Source: Limnomonas spitsbergensis
Taxonomy: Eukaryota > Chlorophyta > Chlorophyceae > Chlamydomonadales
Reading direction: 5' to 3'
Length of the DNA: 64,000 nucleotides
Assembly (NCBI GenBank): GCA_037349105.1
Contig: JAYJMM010000042.1
Coordinates: 1,467,501 to 1,531,500, forward strand
In this document: piece after piece, positions 47,401-55,930 of the stretch
How the letters are laid out: every line of letters begins with the position of its first letter
Numbering within the stretch: position 1 is the first letter of the stretch
Notes under the pieces: model-generated
Databases searched by the model: none
Told to the model about the DNA's origin: nothing
What the model saw: only the letters and a program-made list of their open reading frames with translations
Made by a program: the position numbers and the translations under genes

Positions 47401-50400
47401 GGGCTCCAATCGCATGCGCCTGTGGTGTGGGTGGAGCGGTACAGCAGGCCACACAGTACCTGCGGTCCAGCATGCCCCACAGGACCTGCGGTACAGCAGG
47501 CCCCACAGGACCTGCAGTACAGCAGGAACGACAGGACCTACGGTACAGCAGGCCCCACAGGACCTGCGGTACAGCAGGGACCACAGGACCTGCGGTACAT
47601 TAAGTACCACGGGACATTTGGTACAGCAGGCACCACAGGACCTGTAGTACAGCAGGCACCACAGGGCCTGCGGTACATAAGGCACCACAGGACCTGCGGT
47701 ACAGCAGGCACCACAGGACCTGCGGTACATTAGGCACCACAGGACCTGCGGTACAGCAGGCACCACAGGACCAGCGGTACAGCAGGCACCACAGGGCCTG
47801 CGGTACATTAGGCACCACAGGGCCTGCGGTACATTAGGTACCACAGGACCAGTGGTACAGCAGGCATCACAGGACCAGCGGTGCAGCAGGTATCACAATA
47901 CCTGCGGTACATTAGGCACCACAGGACCTGCGGTACAGCAGGCACCACAGGACCTGCAGTACAGCAGGCACCACAGGACCTGCTGTACAGCAGGCATCAC
48001 AAAACCTGCGGTACAGCAGGCTCCACAGGACCTGCGGTACAGCAGGCATCACAGGACCTGTTGTACAGCAGGCTCCACAGGACCTGCGGTACAGCAGGCA
48101 CCCCAACACCTGAAGCACAGAGCAGATGCACACCCCTCCATACAATCAAAGCTTCTCAGCTAGACCCCACCTCCACGGGCGAGCCGCAACATTTCCGTGC
48201 GTCTGGCGAAGAGAAGGGCGGGTAAGAGGGCTGGAGGGCGTACCCGGAGCGGCCCCACTCAGCTTGAACCTGGAGGCAGCAGGAATTGCACCAGGAGTTG
48301 GAGCAGGAATTGAAAACAAACCGCTGTTTTCAGGGTTTGGATTTCAGGGATTGCAGCAGGGATTGATCATTAAGCGAGGGGCTTAACAAATTAGTTAAGT
48401 GCTGGGTTTAGGGTGAAGGATTAGGGATTGAGCAGTAATCAAGACTTCAGCGCTGGGTTTAAGTTCAGGGTTCAAGGATTGCAGCAGGAATTGGTAACTA
48501 AGGGAGGGTTTAAGGTTCAGGGGCCAGGGATTGAGCAGGAATCAAGACTTCAGCGCTGGGTTCAGGGCAGGACCCCTTGAGGTCACACATAATACTACAT
48601 CACACCGCAGCCAGGATTGTTTTGGTGGATATTGGTTATGAGTCGTAATCAAAGTGGTAACCAAACAAGGACTTTGGTGAAGCTGAGGCTCAGTAGCGCG
48701 GTAACAAATAACGACGAAGACAATTAGGATCGGGAAGATTTCGGCGCCTGCAGCGAGCTCTTCACCAAGACCTCCCTCAGAACTCCCTGCTTCTGGTAAC
48801 CAGCATGGATTCCGTGTCGCTAAAAACAGGGGGCCTCAGCAGCCAGCACCTGCTACAACCTGTTCCAACAGGCCCCCTGAGGGTAACACGTAACAGTGCG
48901 TGTCCCTCTAGCGCTCTGCTCCCCCACCAACTCACCTTGTTATGCAGGCAGTTGGGGTACGGAGCGACAAACACGCCAGGCATGAGCAATCCCAGCAGCA
49001 GGTAGCTTGCTGCAACCGGGTCACAATCCCCCCCCACGCCCAGGTCATAAACATTGCATGTCCCTCTACACTCTGCTCCTCCCTCCAACTCACCTTGCAA
49101 TGCAGGCAGTTGGGGTACGGAGCAACGAATACGCCAGGCATGAGCGGTCCAAAGCCCTGCCGGTAGATTGTCTTGCTGGTGGTCAACGACATGGAGCCGA
49201 TAGTGCGTCCGTGATACCCGCCCTGGGGGTGGACAGAGCAAATAAATAAATAAACAATAACACCGAGGGTGGCGGCAGGCATGAGCTGTCCTATGTCTAG
49301 CCAGTTAATCGCCTTGCTCATTCACAGCACCATGGCGCCGATATGGCGGCCGTGACACCGGCCCTGGGGGTGGGCAGAGTAAAACAAAAATCAACAATCA
49401 GCAACCAATAGTCAATCATCAATCATCAATCATCAATCATCAATCATCAATCATCAATCATCAATCATCAATCATCAATCATCAACAACCAATAGTCAAT
49501 AATCAATAATCAATAATCAACGGCACCAAGGGTGGTGGTAGCAGTCCTATGCCTAGTCGGTAGATTGTCTTGCTCGTCCTCAACGCCATGACGCCAATGG
49601 TAACGATACGATGTACAACCTGCTTGCAGACTACGTAAATAAATAAATCTGGGTTAAGGGCTGGGATATCTCAAGGGAACGGGGATGTCTGTTTAGGGGA
49701 GATTAGGGTGGCTGAGGTAGGGGTACGGCCGTGACACCCAACCTGCATACAAAGGAGGGGAATAACGCTGGGGTCAACGGATGGGGTGGATGTGCAGGGA
49801 GGGGAGATTAGGTGGGGCCGAGGAAGGGGTATACCCAATACCCATGACACCCAACCTGCAAGCAAACAAATAAAATAACGCTGGGTTTAAGGGATAGGGT
49901 TGATGTGCAGGGGCCTGAGGGAGGGGGAGACTAGGGGGGGCTGAAGGAGGGCTGCAGCCGTGGTCCCCAGTATCTACCCTGAATTGAGCCCCTTGCATCG
50001 CTTGCCTAATTCCTAAGCCCCGCTCGCCTAAATCCAAAGCCCCGGTTGCGTTAACCTAGAACCCCGCTCGCCTAAGCCCTAAGTCCTGCTCTCACATCAA
50101 AGGCGATGATGTTGGGCCGCCCGGTCGCCGAACGTGCAATCTTGATCGCGTTGTCCACGGCCTCGGCGCCGCTGCAGGCGGTGTGGTTTTTCAAGTATAA
50201 TTTATACACTTCAGCCACAAGAAAGCTACGATAAAGCTAATATAAAGCTTCTTCACAGCTAGTCCACCGCCTAGGCGCCGCTGCAATAGAGGCCGGGCGG
50301 GACGGTCATGTAAATGAATCCTTCTTACAGGTGGGCATGCTACCAACAAATTTCAAAGTCATTTAGCTACGCATATATTATCATGCAGCCAAACCCCGTT

Positions 50401-53400
50401 GTCACCATGCAAGCACCCATCCCCCAATGCAGACCCCCATGCACCATGCAAGCACCCATGCAGACCCCCCCTTTGATAACATGCAATGACCCATGCAGCC
50501 ACCCCCATCGGTACCATGCAGTCACCCATGCAGACCCCCCTTTAATACCATGCAAACAACCATGCAAACACCCCCCTTTTTCACCATGCAATGACCCATG
50601 CAGCCACCCCCATCGGTACCATGCAGTCACCCATGCAGACCCCCCCTTTAATACCATGCAAATCCATGCAAACACCCCCCTTTTTCACCATGCAATGACA
50701 CATGCAGCCACCCCCATCAGTACCATGCAGTCACCCATGCAGACCCCCCCTCTAATACCATGCAAACACCCATGCAAACACCCATGCAAACAACCCCCTT
50801 TTTCACCATGCAATCACCCATGCAGCCACCCCCCTTTGGTACCATGCAAGCACCCATGCAGCCACCGCCCTTTGGTACCATGCAAGCACACGTGCAGCCA
50901 ACCCCCTTTGGTACCATGCAAGCACCCATGCAGTCACCCCCCTTGGATACCATGCAGTCACCCATGCAGCCACCCCCCTTTGTCGCCATGCAAGCATTCA
51001 TTCAGTGCCCCCCTTTAGTACCATAAAAGCAGTAACCCCGTATGGTACCATGCGCACACCCATAGTTGTCCTTCTGCCAAACACTTATGCGGAAATTCAA
51101 CCTCTTAGCTGTTGCAGAGGAATTGTGTTGAAAGGTGTGAGGGCATGCTGCAGCCGTAATTCCCAGTAATTTGCAGCCAATCATTTGTACTCTTCAATCA
51201 CCCTTTAATCACGACCCCTTCCTCCCTACGCAGCTATCCACACACACCTGTTGCAGAGGAAGTATCTCGAGAGGTGCGAGGGCATGACGCCGCCGGAGAA
51301 CTTATCGTAAAGCTCGACCTGCGTAAGATTTAAAAAAGGTCAGCATGTACCATGTACCGGTAATTGAAATCCATCAATGAAACAATATTTCTAGTTTTTT
51401 AAAAGAAAAGGAGGTGCACTTTGGTGTAGTTGCTGTTAATGCTGTGATGTCCCTGTGATACTTCCAATGGCTTTACTGTTATTAGTAATGAATATTTGCG
51501 CTGGTCTGAGCTCGTATCCTTGCAGTCGAAAATGTGGCGAAAGTATGAGGATATGGGCAGGTGTGGCCGAGTTGCACCGTCTCTCGCGCTTTTCGACCTT
51601 TAAAGACCTAAAATACCGGTGTATAAATATAAATGACCAATTATTGGGATAAAGTTAGCATCAGGTACAACATGGCCTACAGCAATGACGGCTGTGAGGG
51701 CATGCTCACTACAGAGAAAGTGTCGTGAAGCTCAACCTGCCTCCGTCACGTCGGCAGCATAGTTTCCTTGTGATTCCATAAAACCCTAAACCCTTTGTGA
51801 TTCCCCTAAGATTCAGAAAAGCATCGCCTGTGTGTGGGGTGGGGGGGGCTGGCGCAGTCAGGTGCGTGCTGCCTGGGCCAGCACCCACAAGCCATGCTTG
51901 GTCAGGTCCCCAATGGGCCTCTGGAGGTCAACCAAAGGGTTTCCGCAGGTGCTCTCATGCACCACGTACATTCAAATAAACAGTGAAGGGGAGGTGACAA
52001 ACCTACACACCTAACAGCCTAATCCAGAGCTGGCAAAGATAAACGCTGACCAAAGACCTCGTTCCCCTGTTAGTCCTGCAGGGTTCATCGGGGATCCAGC
52101 GCCTCACCGCCTTTTCGTGCGCCCCGAATATGTTTTGCTGCGCATGCACTATGTTTGCCGCCTGGTCCTGCACTGCTTTCACGATGGCCGGGTGGCAGTG
52201 CCCGGTGGAAGTCACACCAATACCTGCGGTGTGGCACGAGCAGCGGCACTCAGTTGGTTTTTGGGTCAAGGTTAAGGCCTAAACCCTCAACCTTATCCGG
52301 GTGGCAGTGCCCAGGGGAGGTCACGCTGTTGCCTGTGGTATGACAGGAGCAGCAGCACTTCGTTGCAAGAAAGTTACTTTCGAATGGTAGTTTTATGGGA
52401 GGGACCAGGCTGTCATGCAAGCGGGGCAATACAGTGAGGCAGGACCTGCGGATCTTGGTTGCCGCTGCATTGTCAACTGAAGGGCAATCTCAGCTCCAAT
52501 TCAGCCACATCACGTTTTACTAGGGGCCTTGGCGCAGCAAGCCGTGCCGCATGGGAACCACCTCACAGGCCGAAGGCTGCTTATTCTTTCCTCCTTCTCA
52601 ACAGCCTAGTGGTGGTTGCCCAGCAGCCTGCCAAAGGAGGCGTGGTGCATGCAAAATGATCACTCTGTAGCCAGCTGGGTACTGGTATATTCAGTCATGT
52701 GAGTGGACCAGGCTTCCATACAGGCAGGGCCATGCGGGGAGAGCCATGCAAGCGTCGTCATGCCGCGAATGCCTAGCAGTAGTGCAGTACGAGTCTTTCT
52801 TGCACGTGTGCCATGCAAGTGTTTCGAGCAAGTGCATCGAGCAAGTATACCACGCAATAGTGCCGCACACTTGCGCCATGTCATCGTGCCATGCAATTTG
52901 CCGTGCCACTTGCCATGCAAGCTGATCGTACAAATTATAATGCCATTGTGTCAAGCATGTGCGCCATGCGGGTGTGATATGCAAGTGTGCCGAGCAAGTG
53001 TATTGCACAAGTGTGCCATGCAAGTGTGTCATCCAAGTGTGCCATGCAAGTGTGCCATGCAAGTGTGTCATGCAAGTGTGTCATGCAAGTGTGTCATGCA
53101 AGTGTGTCATGCAAGTGTGTCGTGCCAGTGTGTCGTTGAAGTGTGACATGTCAGTGTGACGTGCAAGTGCGCCAAGCAAGTTTGCCATGCAAGTGTGTCA
53201 AGCAAATTTGCCATGCAAGTGTGTCAAGCAAGTGTGTCATGCAAGTGCGCCATGCAAGCGCCAACCTGAGGTCATGTCTAGCAGCTTGCGCCCCTCCGTT
53301 GTCCATACCCATGAGCCCTCACCACGCTTAGCAATAATATCCTGAAAATTGGTCAGACGGTTAAGAGGCACAGGACAGGTCAGGAGTGTGTGGAGCACTA

Positions 53401-54244
53401 TCTATTTTACAGTGTTTCAGCTACAATTCAGCTACATCACGGTTGGCCATAATTTGCTGTCCGGATATCAGCCGTTGTGTGGGCAAAAGAAAGGGGGAGG
53501 GTCAGGGGAAGTAGGTATGAAGCAAGTGATTTTTTAGGGAGTGTCAGCAACTGTTATCTTCATTTACATCATGGCCTACGGAGGAGCAGCGCTGGTGCAG
53601 CTAGGTGACTGCTGCTTCGTTGCTTGGGCCCCTGGCCATGGGCTGGTCCAGGTTTGGTACCCTGTAGCCCTGTGGGCCCCCCCACATATGGCCTGATGCT
53701 CAATCAAGTAAACACTGGTCCAGGTTTGAAGGTGGTTGGTGCATGGGGGGGCCCAACAGCTAGGACTTTTTGCAGTTGGAGGAAAACATTTGGAGTCTAG
53801 TGCGGTGATTTATGGTGCGGCAGTGATGGCAGCAGGTGGCAGGCTGTAGGAGGCATATGTGACGTGGCACATGCTGCAGACATGACTCGGATCCTTGAAG
53901 CGCCGGCTTCACCCGGACACCGAGAGTGTCGGAGAGGGGGGGATCTCGCGAGAAGGTATGATATGATGGGAATGTATGCCACTTCTCATGATATTTGCGT
54001 AGCTGGTATCGGTGACATGTCCACGTGAAGCGCAAGTGTCTACCCTCACCCCTTGGCAGCAGGCACTAGGAATACGGTGGAGCAGATCGGATCGCCGGCC
54101 AATGCTTCAACGGTTCGCTTTGGAGGATTTCAAACGTATGCACATGGGAACAACACTCACATTGAGCTTGCCCACTGCTGCTGGCGACTGCGTGTAAAAC
54201 TTGGACAGCACCTGAGCCACACCCTTGGCCGTGCTGGATGACAT
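20335..54244 (-). CDS. Class III PLP-dependent aminotransferase (4-aminobutyrate aminotransferase type), 13 exons
   Basis: Exons, in order: 54161-54244, 53266-53341, 52108-52223, 51248-51318, 50096-50171, 49094-49222, 48171-48269, 46382-46546, 27931-28023, 27250-27327, 23523-23640, 22635-22756, 20335-20496. They total 1389 bases, giving 462 residues plus TGA, the usual family length, with all junctions in phase and all introns GT..AG. Members move an amino group from an omega-amino acid such as GABA to a keto acid through a PLP-lysine Schiff base. Landmarks: [38 protein letters not shown]; the phosphate-binding [36 protein letters not shown]; the cofactor aspartate in IADE (Asp271); FAKGIASGYP with the Schiff-base lysine (Lys303) as last codon of exon 9; [25 protein letters not shown]; and [17 protein letters not shown]. 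Oddity: [12 protein letters not shown] where family members usually have VQSGFGRTGKW. Substrate and compartment cannot be fixed from sequence. The ATG of exon 1 ([20 protein letters not shown]) is my choice; an acceptor-like TTTTGCAG 11 bases upstream of it leaves room for a further 5' exon. Confidence 0.92.
20605..20818 (+). repeat. Dispersed repeat, about 210 bp, copy 1 (in intron 12)
   Basis: Shares ACGTCATGTTT(T/C)ATGGCTG, TCGCTCGCTGTCCTAGCGTA and CATTTGATGCATG/CATCAAATGTGATGCCCCG-type words with an inverted copy at 55390..55590. It ends in three AACTTCACA nonamers. The open frames in both copies are not conserved as protein. Confidence 0.75.
20831..20893 (-). repeat. Ghost copy of the exon 13 5' edge
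   Basis: Minus strand GGGCAG|GTAGTCACCTAGGCTT ... GACATGCTGCTCATGTCAGC. It matches exon 13 including the acceptor AG, but with an in-frame TAG at codon 4. Confidence 0.85.
21905..22360 (+). repeat. Direct duplication of about 115 bp in intron 12
   Basis: ATGTGCATCTCATAATCGCA through CCCCATGGGATGCT and GTGGACACGGGT occurs at about 21917..22025 and 22250..22352. Between them (22040..22140) is a dispersed element starting CAGCTACAATTCAGCTACAT, also seen near 943, 52490 and 53410. Confidence 0.75.
22465..22590 (+). repeat. Dispersed repeat, about 130 bp, copy 1
   Basis: GATCCTAATTATTTTGAG ... CGGCTTCACCGAATC ... ACGACTCGTAACCAATAACC. It is present inverted at 48610..48745 in intron 6 of the same gene, where it reads GGTTATGAGTCGTAATC on the plus strand. 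Confidence 0.7.
22635..22756 (-). CDS. Aminotransferase exon 12 (residues 369-409)
   Basis: TGGACAG|GTATCC ... GCATCG|GTAAGC; carries [17 protein letters not shown]. Confidence 0.93.
23017..23420 (-). repeat. Serial ghosts of the exon 11 3' edge
   Basis: Copies at about 23362..23411, 23267..23331, 23134..23197 and 23017..23090 each align to the end of exon 11 (minus strand AAGAATGC.., then GTC/GTT.., CAAAGG-like end). Several keep the intron start GTGGGTGCATGG. Spacing is roughly 100 to 130 bp, so exon end and intron start were duplicated together. Confidence 0.75.
23523..23640 (-). CDS. Aminotransferase exon 11 (residues 330-369)
   Basis: GATCAG|GGCGGCACC ... AAGG|GTGGGTGCATGG. Carries [20 protein letters not shown]. 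Four decayed copies of its 3' edge with intron start follow in series down to about 23.02 kb. Confidence 0.93.
24541..26965 (+). repeat. Intron 10 satellite, 41-bp and 56-bp units with telomere-like core
   Basis: Basic unit 41 bp: CTAAGATCCTAAACCCTAGA then AGTGCTGGCATGCTTGCAGG and A. From about 25630 a 56-bp form appears in which the short linker is replaced by AGGACCCCACATCCCCACTT. The two forms interleave and the 56-bp form is alone at the right end. Each unit holds CCTAAACCCTAGA, a degenerate plant-type telomere word. Flanking DNA at 24.33..24.55 kb contains looser versions (GGGTTTAGGG, CCTGAACCC). Confidence 0.95.
27250..27327 (-). CDS. Aminotransferase exon 10 (residues 304-329)
   Basis: CACACAG|GGCATTGC ... 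ACCATG|GTAAGA; reads [19 protein letters not shown] possible weak 3'-edge ghost (CCATGGTGCCGGG on the plus strand) lies at about 27160. Confidence 0.92.
27931..28023 (-). CDS. Aminotransferase exon 9 (residues 273-303)
   Basis: GCGTGCAG|GTTCAGTCGGGC ... GCTAAG|GTGGGC. Ends exactly on the catalytic lysine codon. The first 19 bases of this exon plus 34 intron bases are the founder unit of the adjoining 50-bp satellite. Confidence 0.95.
28005..28057 (-). repeat. Founder unit of the intron 8 satellite (exon 9 acceptor junction)
   Basis: This 53-bp segment contains the first 19 bases of exon 9 (28005..28023) and the 34 intron bases before them. It aligns along its whole length to the satellite unit: GTGCTGCGCCCGACTGAACC / GTACTGCGCCTGATTAAACC, TGCACGCCC / TGCACACCC. 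The minority TGTGCCAGTACT variant keeps the founder's GTGCCAGTACT junction. Confidence 0.85.
28058..46108 (-). repeat. Intron 8 satellite, 50-bp unit, about 360 copies
   Basis: Plus-strand unit: GTACTGCGCCTGATTAAACC TGCACACCCGGAGTAAATAA TCATGTGTGT. A few 48-bp units occur (near 29409, 32307, 45550, 45697). Variation is mostly at fixed positions: GCGC/GCAC, TGCACAC/TGCGCAC, GTAAATAA/GTAGATAA, and TGTGTGTACT/TGTGCCAGTACT. In the gene's sense each unit reads as a 3' splice site: GGGTGTGCAG|GTTTAATCAG. The right edge decays into divergent units up to about 46230. Confidence 0.98.
46382..46546 (-). CDS. Aminotransferase exon 8 (residues 218-272)
   Basis: CACCTGCAG|GCCCTGG ... GACGAG|GTAGGT. Includes [16 protein letters not shown] and the PLP-ring aspartate of IADE. 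A 5'-edge ghost lies at 46620..46688. Its donor opens the 18.4-kb intron 8. Confidence 0.95.
46620..46688 (-). repeat. Ghost copy of the exon 8 5' edge
   Basis: Minus strand: CACCCCCAG then GCTCTGCACTGGATGCTGCA and GATGCAGACTGCGCC, 72 to 75 bp upstream of the same sequence in true exon 8. No stop in the first 25 codons. Confidence 0.9.
46693..46767 (+). tRNA. tRNA-like sequence with 5' acceptor replaced (pseudo-tRNA or SINE head)
   Basis: Canonical numbering fits: A-box TAGCTCAATTGGTACAGC, anticodon loop CTGCGAA (would read GCG), perfect T-arm GTGGG-TTCGAAT-CCCAT, then TGGAGTC-A-CC. The 3' acceptor strand would need GACTCCA at the 5' end, but the sequence there (GGTGAGG) belongs to the adjoining exon 8 ghost flank. 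The first seven bases were therefore lost at the junction. The anticodon stem is also poor, so it is non-functional. Confidence 0.55.
46768..47210. other. Unrecognised DNA after the tRNA-like head
   Basis: Unique in the window; could be a SINE body. A hairpin GCCTCTCGGCGTGAAATGCC lies about 15 bp downstream of the tRNA part. No gene. Confidence 0.35.
47230..48112 (+). repeat. 26-bp minisatellite in intron 7
   Basis: Unit CAGCAGGCACCACAGGACCT GCGGTA, about 30 copies, with a sister form carrying ACATTAGG/ACATTAAG in place of ACAGCAGG. Because 26 is not a multiple of three and the unit lacks stops, long open frames arise in several frames on both strands (for example 47098..47733 and 47383..47844); these are not genes. 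Confidence 0.93.
48171..48269 (-). CDS. Aminotransferase exon 7 (residues 185-217)
   Basis: CCTCCAG|GTTCAAGC ... GTGGAG|GTGGGG, phase 0 to phase 0. It reads [18 protein letters not shown] and ends [10 protein letters not shown], filling the family's variable cysteine-containing loop between [10 protein letters not shown] and ALEWML. Confidence 0.85.
48375..48560 (+). repeat. Short tandem duplications with GGGTTTAGGG words
   Basis: GGATTGAGCAGTAATCAAGA and CTTCAGCGCTGGGTTTA/ GGGTTCAGG recur about 100 bp apart. Degenerate telomere-like words are interspersed. Confidence 0.55.
48610..48745 (-). repeat. Dispersed repeat, about 130 bp, copy 2 (inverted)
   Basis: Inverted relative of 22465..22590; both lie in introns of the aminotransferase gene. 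Confidence 0.65.
48900..48988 (-). repeat. Ghost copy of the exon 6 3' edge with intact donor
   Basis: Duplicates 49058..49147 at 158-bp offset. The frame [16 protein letters not shown] and the donor AAG|GTGAGTTGG are both preserved, but no phase-compatible acceptor serves it. Confidence 0.9.
49094..49222 (-). CDS. Aminotransferase exon 6 (residues 142-184)
   Basis: CCCCAG|GGCGGGTATCACGG ... TGCAAG|GTGAGTTGG. It has the most ghosts of any exon: a near full-length stop-broken copy at 49275..49363, another at 49541..49622, short 5'-edge copies near 49.73, 49.85 and 49.96 kb, and a 3'-edge copy at 48932..48988. Confidence 0.93.
49260..49990 (-). repeat. Multiple ghosts of the exon 6 5' edge
   Basis: 49275..49363: CCAG|GGCCGGTGTCACGGCCGCC, near full length, ending in an early TGA in frame. 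49541..49622: acceptor TGCAG|, then GCGTCATGGCGTTGAGGACG and AGCAAGACAATCTACCG. Short copies with CAG|GTTGGGTGTCACGG-type sequence lie at about 49725, 49845 and 49960. Confidence 0.8.
49390..49525 (+). repeat. Heptamer microsatellite (AATCATC)n
   Basis: AATCATCAATCATCAATCAT repeated about a dozen times with AATAATC variants at the end; splits two exon 6 ghosts. Confidence 0.95.
50096..50171 (-). CDS. Aminotransferase exon 5 (residues 116-141)
   Basis: CTGCAG|CGGCGCC ... TTTGAT|GTGAGA. Holds the phosphate-binding [18 protein letters not shown] ghost 5' edge at 50258..50286 changes the GAG codon to TAG. Confidence 0.93.
50383..51030 (+). repeat. ACCATGCA-rich minisatellite in intron 4
   Basis: Words ACCATGCAAGCACCCATGCA and GCCACCCCCCTTTGGT recur with a unit near 54 to 60 bp. 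It gives a 234-codon Met/Gln/Pro-rich frame on the plus strand (50314..51018), antisense to the gene and not supported as coding. Confidence 0.9.
51109..51150 (-). repeat. Ghost copy of the exon 4 3' edge
   Basis: AGCATGCCCTCACACCTTTC ... CTCTGCAACAG| followed by CT instead of GT, so the donor is lost. Confidence 0.85.
51248..51318 (-). CDS. Aminotransferase exon 4 (residues 93-116)
   Basis: TACGCAG|GTCGAG ... AACAG|GTGTGT. Ghost copies lie on both sides (51690..51736 and 51109..51150); the downstream one has CT in place of the donor GT. Confidence 0.93.
51690..51736 (-). repeat. Ghost copy of exon 4 with acceptor
   Basis: AGGCAG|GTTGAGCTTCACGACAC ... AGCATGCCCTCACAG, with a TAG nearby. Confidence 0.8.
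52108..52223 (-). CDS. Aminotransferase exon 3 (residues 54-92)
   Basis: ACCGCAG|GTATTGG ... AAGGCG|GTGAGG. Carries [13 protein letters not shown] decayed copy of its 5' edge with acceptor lies at 52292..52332. Confidence 0.93.
52292..52332 (-). repeat. Ghost copy of the exon 3 5' edge
   Basis: ACCACAG|GCAACAGCGTGACCTCC then GGGCACTGCCACCCGGAT; the flanking intron is also similar. Confidence 0.85.
52485..52560 (+). repeat. Dispersed element, CAGCTACAATTCAGCTACAT family
   Basis: CAGCTCCAATTCAGCCACAT, followed by GGGGCCTTGGCGCAGCAAG. Compare 22046..22110; a third copy is at 53408..53445, and a related 3' part (TGGTCCAGGTTTGGTACCCT) lies at 53.64 kb. Confidence 0.65.
52795..53262 (+). repeat. 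13-bp minisatellite at the start of intron 2
   Basis: Unit TGCAAGTGTGTCA with G/C variants; it starts four bases inside the 5' splice site of exon 2 (minus strand). Since 13 is not a multiple of three, it yields spurious Cys/Val/Met-rich frames. Confidence 0.9.
53266..53341 (-). CDS. Aminotransferase exon 2 (residues 29-54)
   Basis: AATTTTCAG|GAT ... TCAG|GTTGGC. A 13-bp minisatellite begins four bases inside the donor. Confidence 0.9.
54161..54244 (-). CDS. Aminotransferase exon 1 (residues 1-28)
   Basis: ATG at 54244; ends CTCAAT|GTGAGT, phase 0. Amphipathic but with few arginines, so not a convincing organelle presequence. Confidence 0.7.
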
Positions 54245-54249
54245 ATTGC

Positions 54250-54795
54250 CCTTTTCTGCAAAATAAACGTTATGCCCAGCTTGATTATGGCCTAGCGGTT
54301 CGTAATGGATACCGATACCGTTGCAGAAGGAGGCCTCGCAAGTTTGCAAGGGCTCACCGACGACGAAACCCTCTGTAGTCAGTCTCCTGACTTCAGGCCG
54401 GGGGGCGAATTTCAGTGAGGTGTGACCAGACAGTCTCTGGGTGTGACTGCCGGCAAATCATGAATTTTGTAACGCATCGAGGGGCAAATGATAATTGGAA
54501 TAACTCGTCACCCAAAGTTAAGGAGCTCTATGAATGCATTCCATATCTGATCTTAAAATGATTTTTGGCATTTGGGAAATGTGAGGCATGAGTGAGTGAG
54601 TGGGTACAGACAAAAACGTACCGGTATTTTGGGGGAATCTTATATTTCTTGTAGACATCATATTCAAACCAAAGCTACGCCATTGCAATCCTCATGTAAA
54701 TTGCTGTCCATCGGCATCATACAACGTACAACAAGATAAACAACCAGGCCCCTCTTAGCCCTTAGCATGCAATATTGACGGCAGTCAGTCAGTAA
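54250..54795. promoter_or_regulatory. Region upstream of the aminotransferase start
   Basis: If exon 1 holds the true start, the promoter should be here (minus strand). No convincing TATA box or initiator was identified; the stretch is unique and non-coding. Confidence 0.25.
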
Positions 54796-54797
54796 AA

Positions 54798-54836
54798 AAC
54801 GTTACACCTCTGGGCCCGCTCAAAGCTCGGCCGTCA
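54798..54836 (-). mobile_element. Retroelement 3' terminus fragment
   Basis: AACGTTACACCTCTGGGCCC and GCTCAAAGCTCGGCCG only. Confidence 0.6.
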
Positions 54837-55002
54837 GTCAGTGAGGGGGGGTGTCATCATTCATCAAGACACCGCAACCATATTCCACAAGTGCCCATTC
54901 TTGAGTCAAACAGTGTACGGTGCCTGCCTCAGCAGTTGTTGTAAATTAAGCAATGACAACTTGTGTACAATTGTGTATGGTCTCAACAGTCACGTACACA
55001 TC

Positions 55003-55050
55003 AGCGGCCGAGCTTTGCAGCATGGCCCAGTGGTGTAACGTCATTGACAT
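55003..55050 (+). mobile_element. Retroelement 3' terminus fragment
   Basis: GCGGCCGAGCTTTGCAGCAT, GGCCCAGTGGTGTAACGTCA, TTGACAT. Confidence 0.6.
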
Positions 55051-55211
55051 CAGGGGCTGCTGCTGCCAGGGACTCTCACTCTTGCAGCATGAACAGCAGG
55101 GATTTTATTAGAACTCTATCAAATCTCGCTGCTTCTGGTAACCAAAATATAATTCCAAATCTTGCTAAAAAAAAACTGATGACCAGCAGCAGCTACTGAG
55201 GCGACACCTGA

Positions 55212-55340
55212 GTTCCTATGCCCTATTGCCCTATGCCCTATGCCGAGTTCCTATACCCTATGCCCTGTGCCGAGTTCCTATGCCCTATGCCCTATGCCGA
55301 GTTTGTATGCCCTATGCCTTATTCCCTATCCCCTACTCCC
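55212..55340 (+). repeat. Short tandem repeat of TGCCCTATGCC and GAGTTCCTA words
   Basis: TTCCTATGCCCTATGCC, GAGTTCCTATACCC and TATGCCCTATGCC GAGT repeat irregularly, with 7-bp (CCTATGC) and about 30-bp periods. Confidence 0.75.
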
Positions 55341-55389
55341 ACAAGAGAGTTCCTATGGCCTCTGCAGATAAGAGCCATGTGGTGCTGTG

Positions 55390-55600
55390 AAATTTCGACA
55401 GTCCAGCGGGGCATCACATTTGATGCATGGGACTTGTGCCCATAAACCGGTGCAGGCACTAGTAAATACGCTAGGACAGCGAGCGAAAACCAGTGACCCC
55501 CCCGAGCAACCACCACACAGCCTCCGAGCAGTAGCTTGGGAATGAACCCCAGAGTGTAGAAGATTAGCCCCAGCCATGAAACATGACGTGCTGAGGCCTG
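55390..55600 (-). repeat. Dispersed repeat, about 210 bp, copy 2
   Basis: Inverted homologue of 20605..20818. Confidence 0.75.
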
Positions 55601-55639
55601 CGGCTGCTGAGAAGGGTTCTGTTGCCAATCCATGTACCA

Positions 55640-55930
55640 AAAGACTTGCACCATATGCACCATCAGCATGGGGTTTATGAGGGGGCTGCAGATCCACCAA
55701 ATTACAGCGAGGTTGGTGGCAGCACGTACTTCGCTTCTACAACGCCGCGGTTACACTGGCAGCTGCCATGGCGGCCGACATGCAGCTCGCTGTCACACAG
55801 AGCATGGAAGGGGCAGCTGGTATAGGGGGATTGATTAGTGCCTTGGAGGACCTGGAGCAGGGAGCAGCCGTCCCCAAACTGAGTCAGACAGTGACTGTTC
55901 TGCAGCATCTTCCCGTTACTGAGGTCCATG
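55640..55930 (+). mobile_element. Retroelement ORF fragment
   Basis: Plus-strand frame LQIHQITARLVAARTSLLQR matches minus-strand LQIQPLQLTTRLVAARAPLL at 57.1..57.2 kb. It then runs on as AVTQSMEGAAGIGGLISALE in another frame. A decayed piece of the element's ORF. Confidence 0.5.

Noticed and set aside
47098..48163. Long open frames on both strands (up to 211 codons)
   Set aside because: They follow a stop-free 26-bp minisatellite whose length is not a multiple of three, so all frames cycle through the same peptide.
50314..51018. 234-codon Met/Gln/Pro-rich ORF
   Set aside because: Encoded by an intronic minisatellite antisense to the aminotransferase, with no splice or start context; the opposite strand is also open.
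52691..53159. Cys/Val/Met-rich open frames
   Set aside because: By-product of the 13-bp minisatellite at the start of intron 2.
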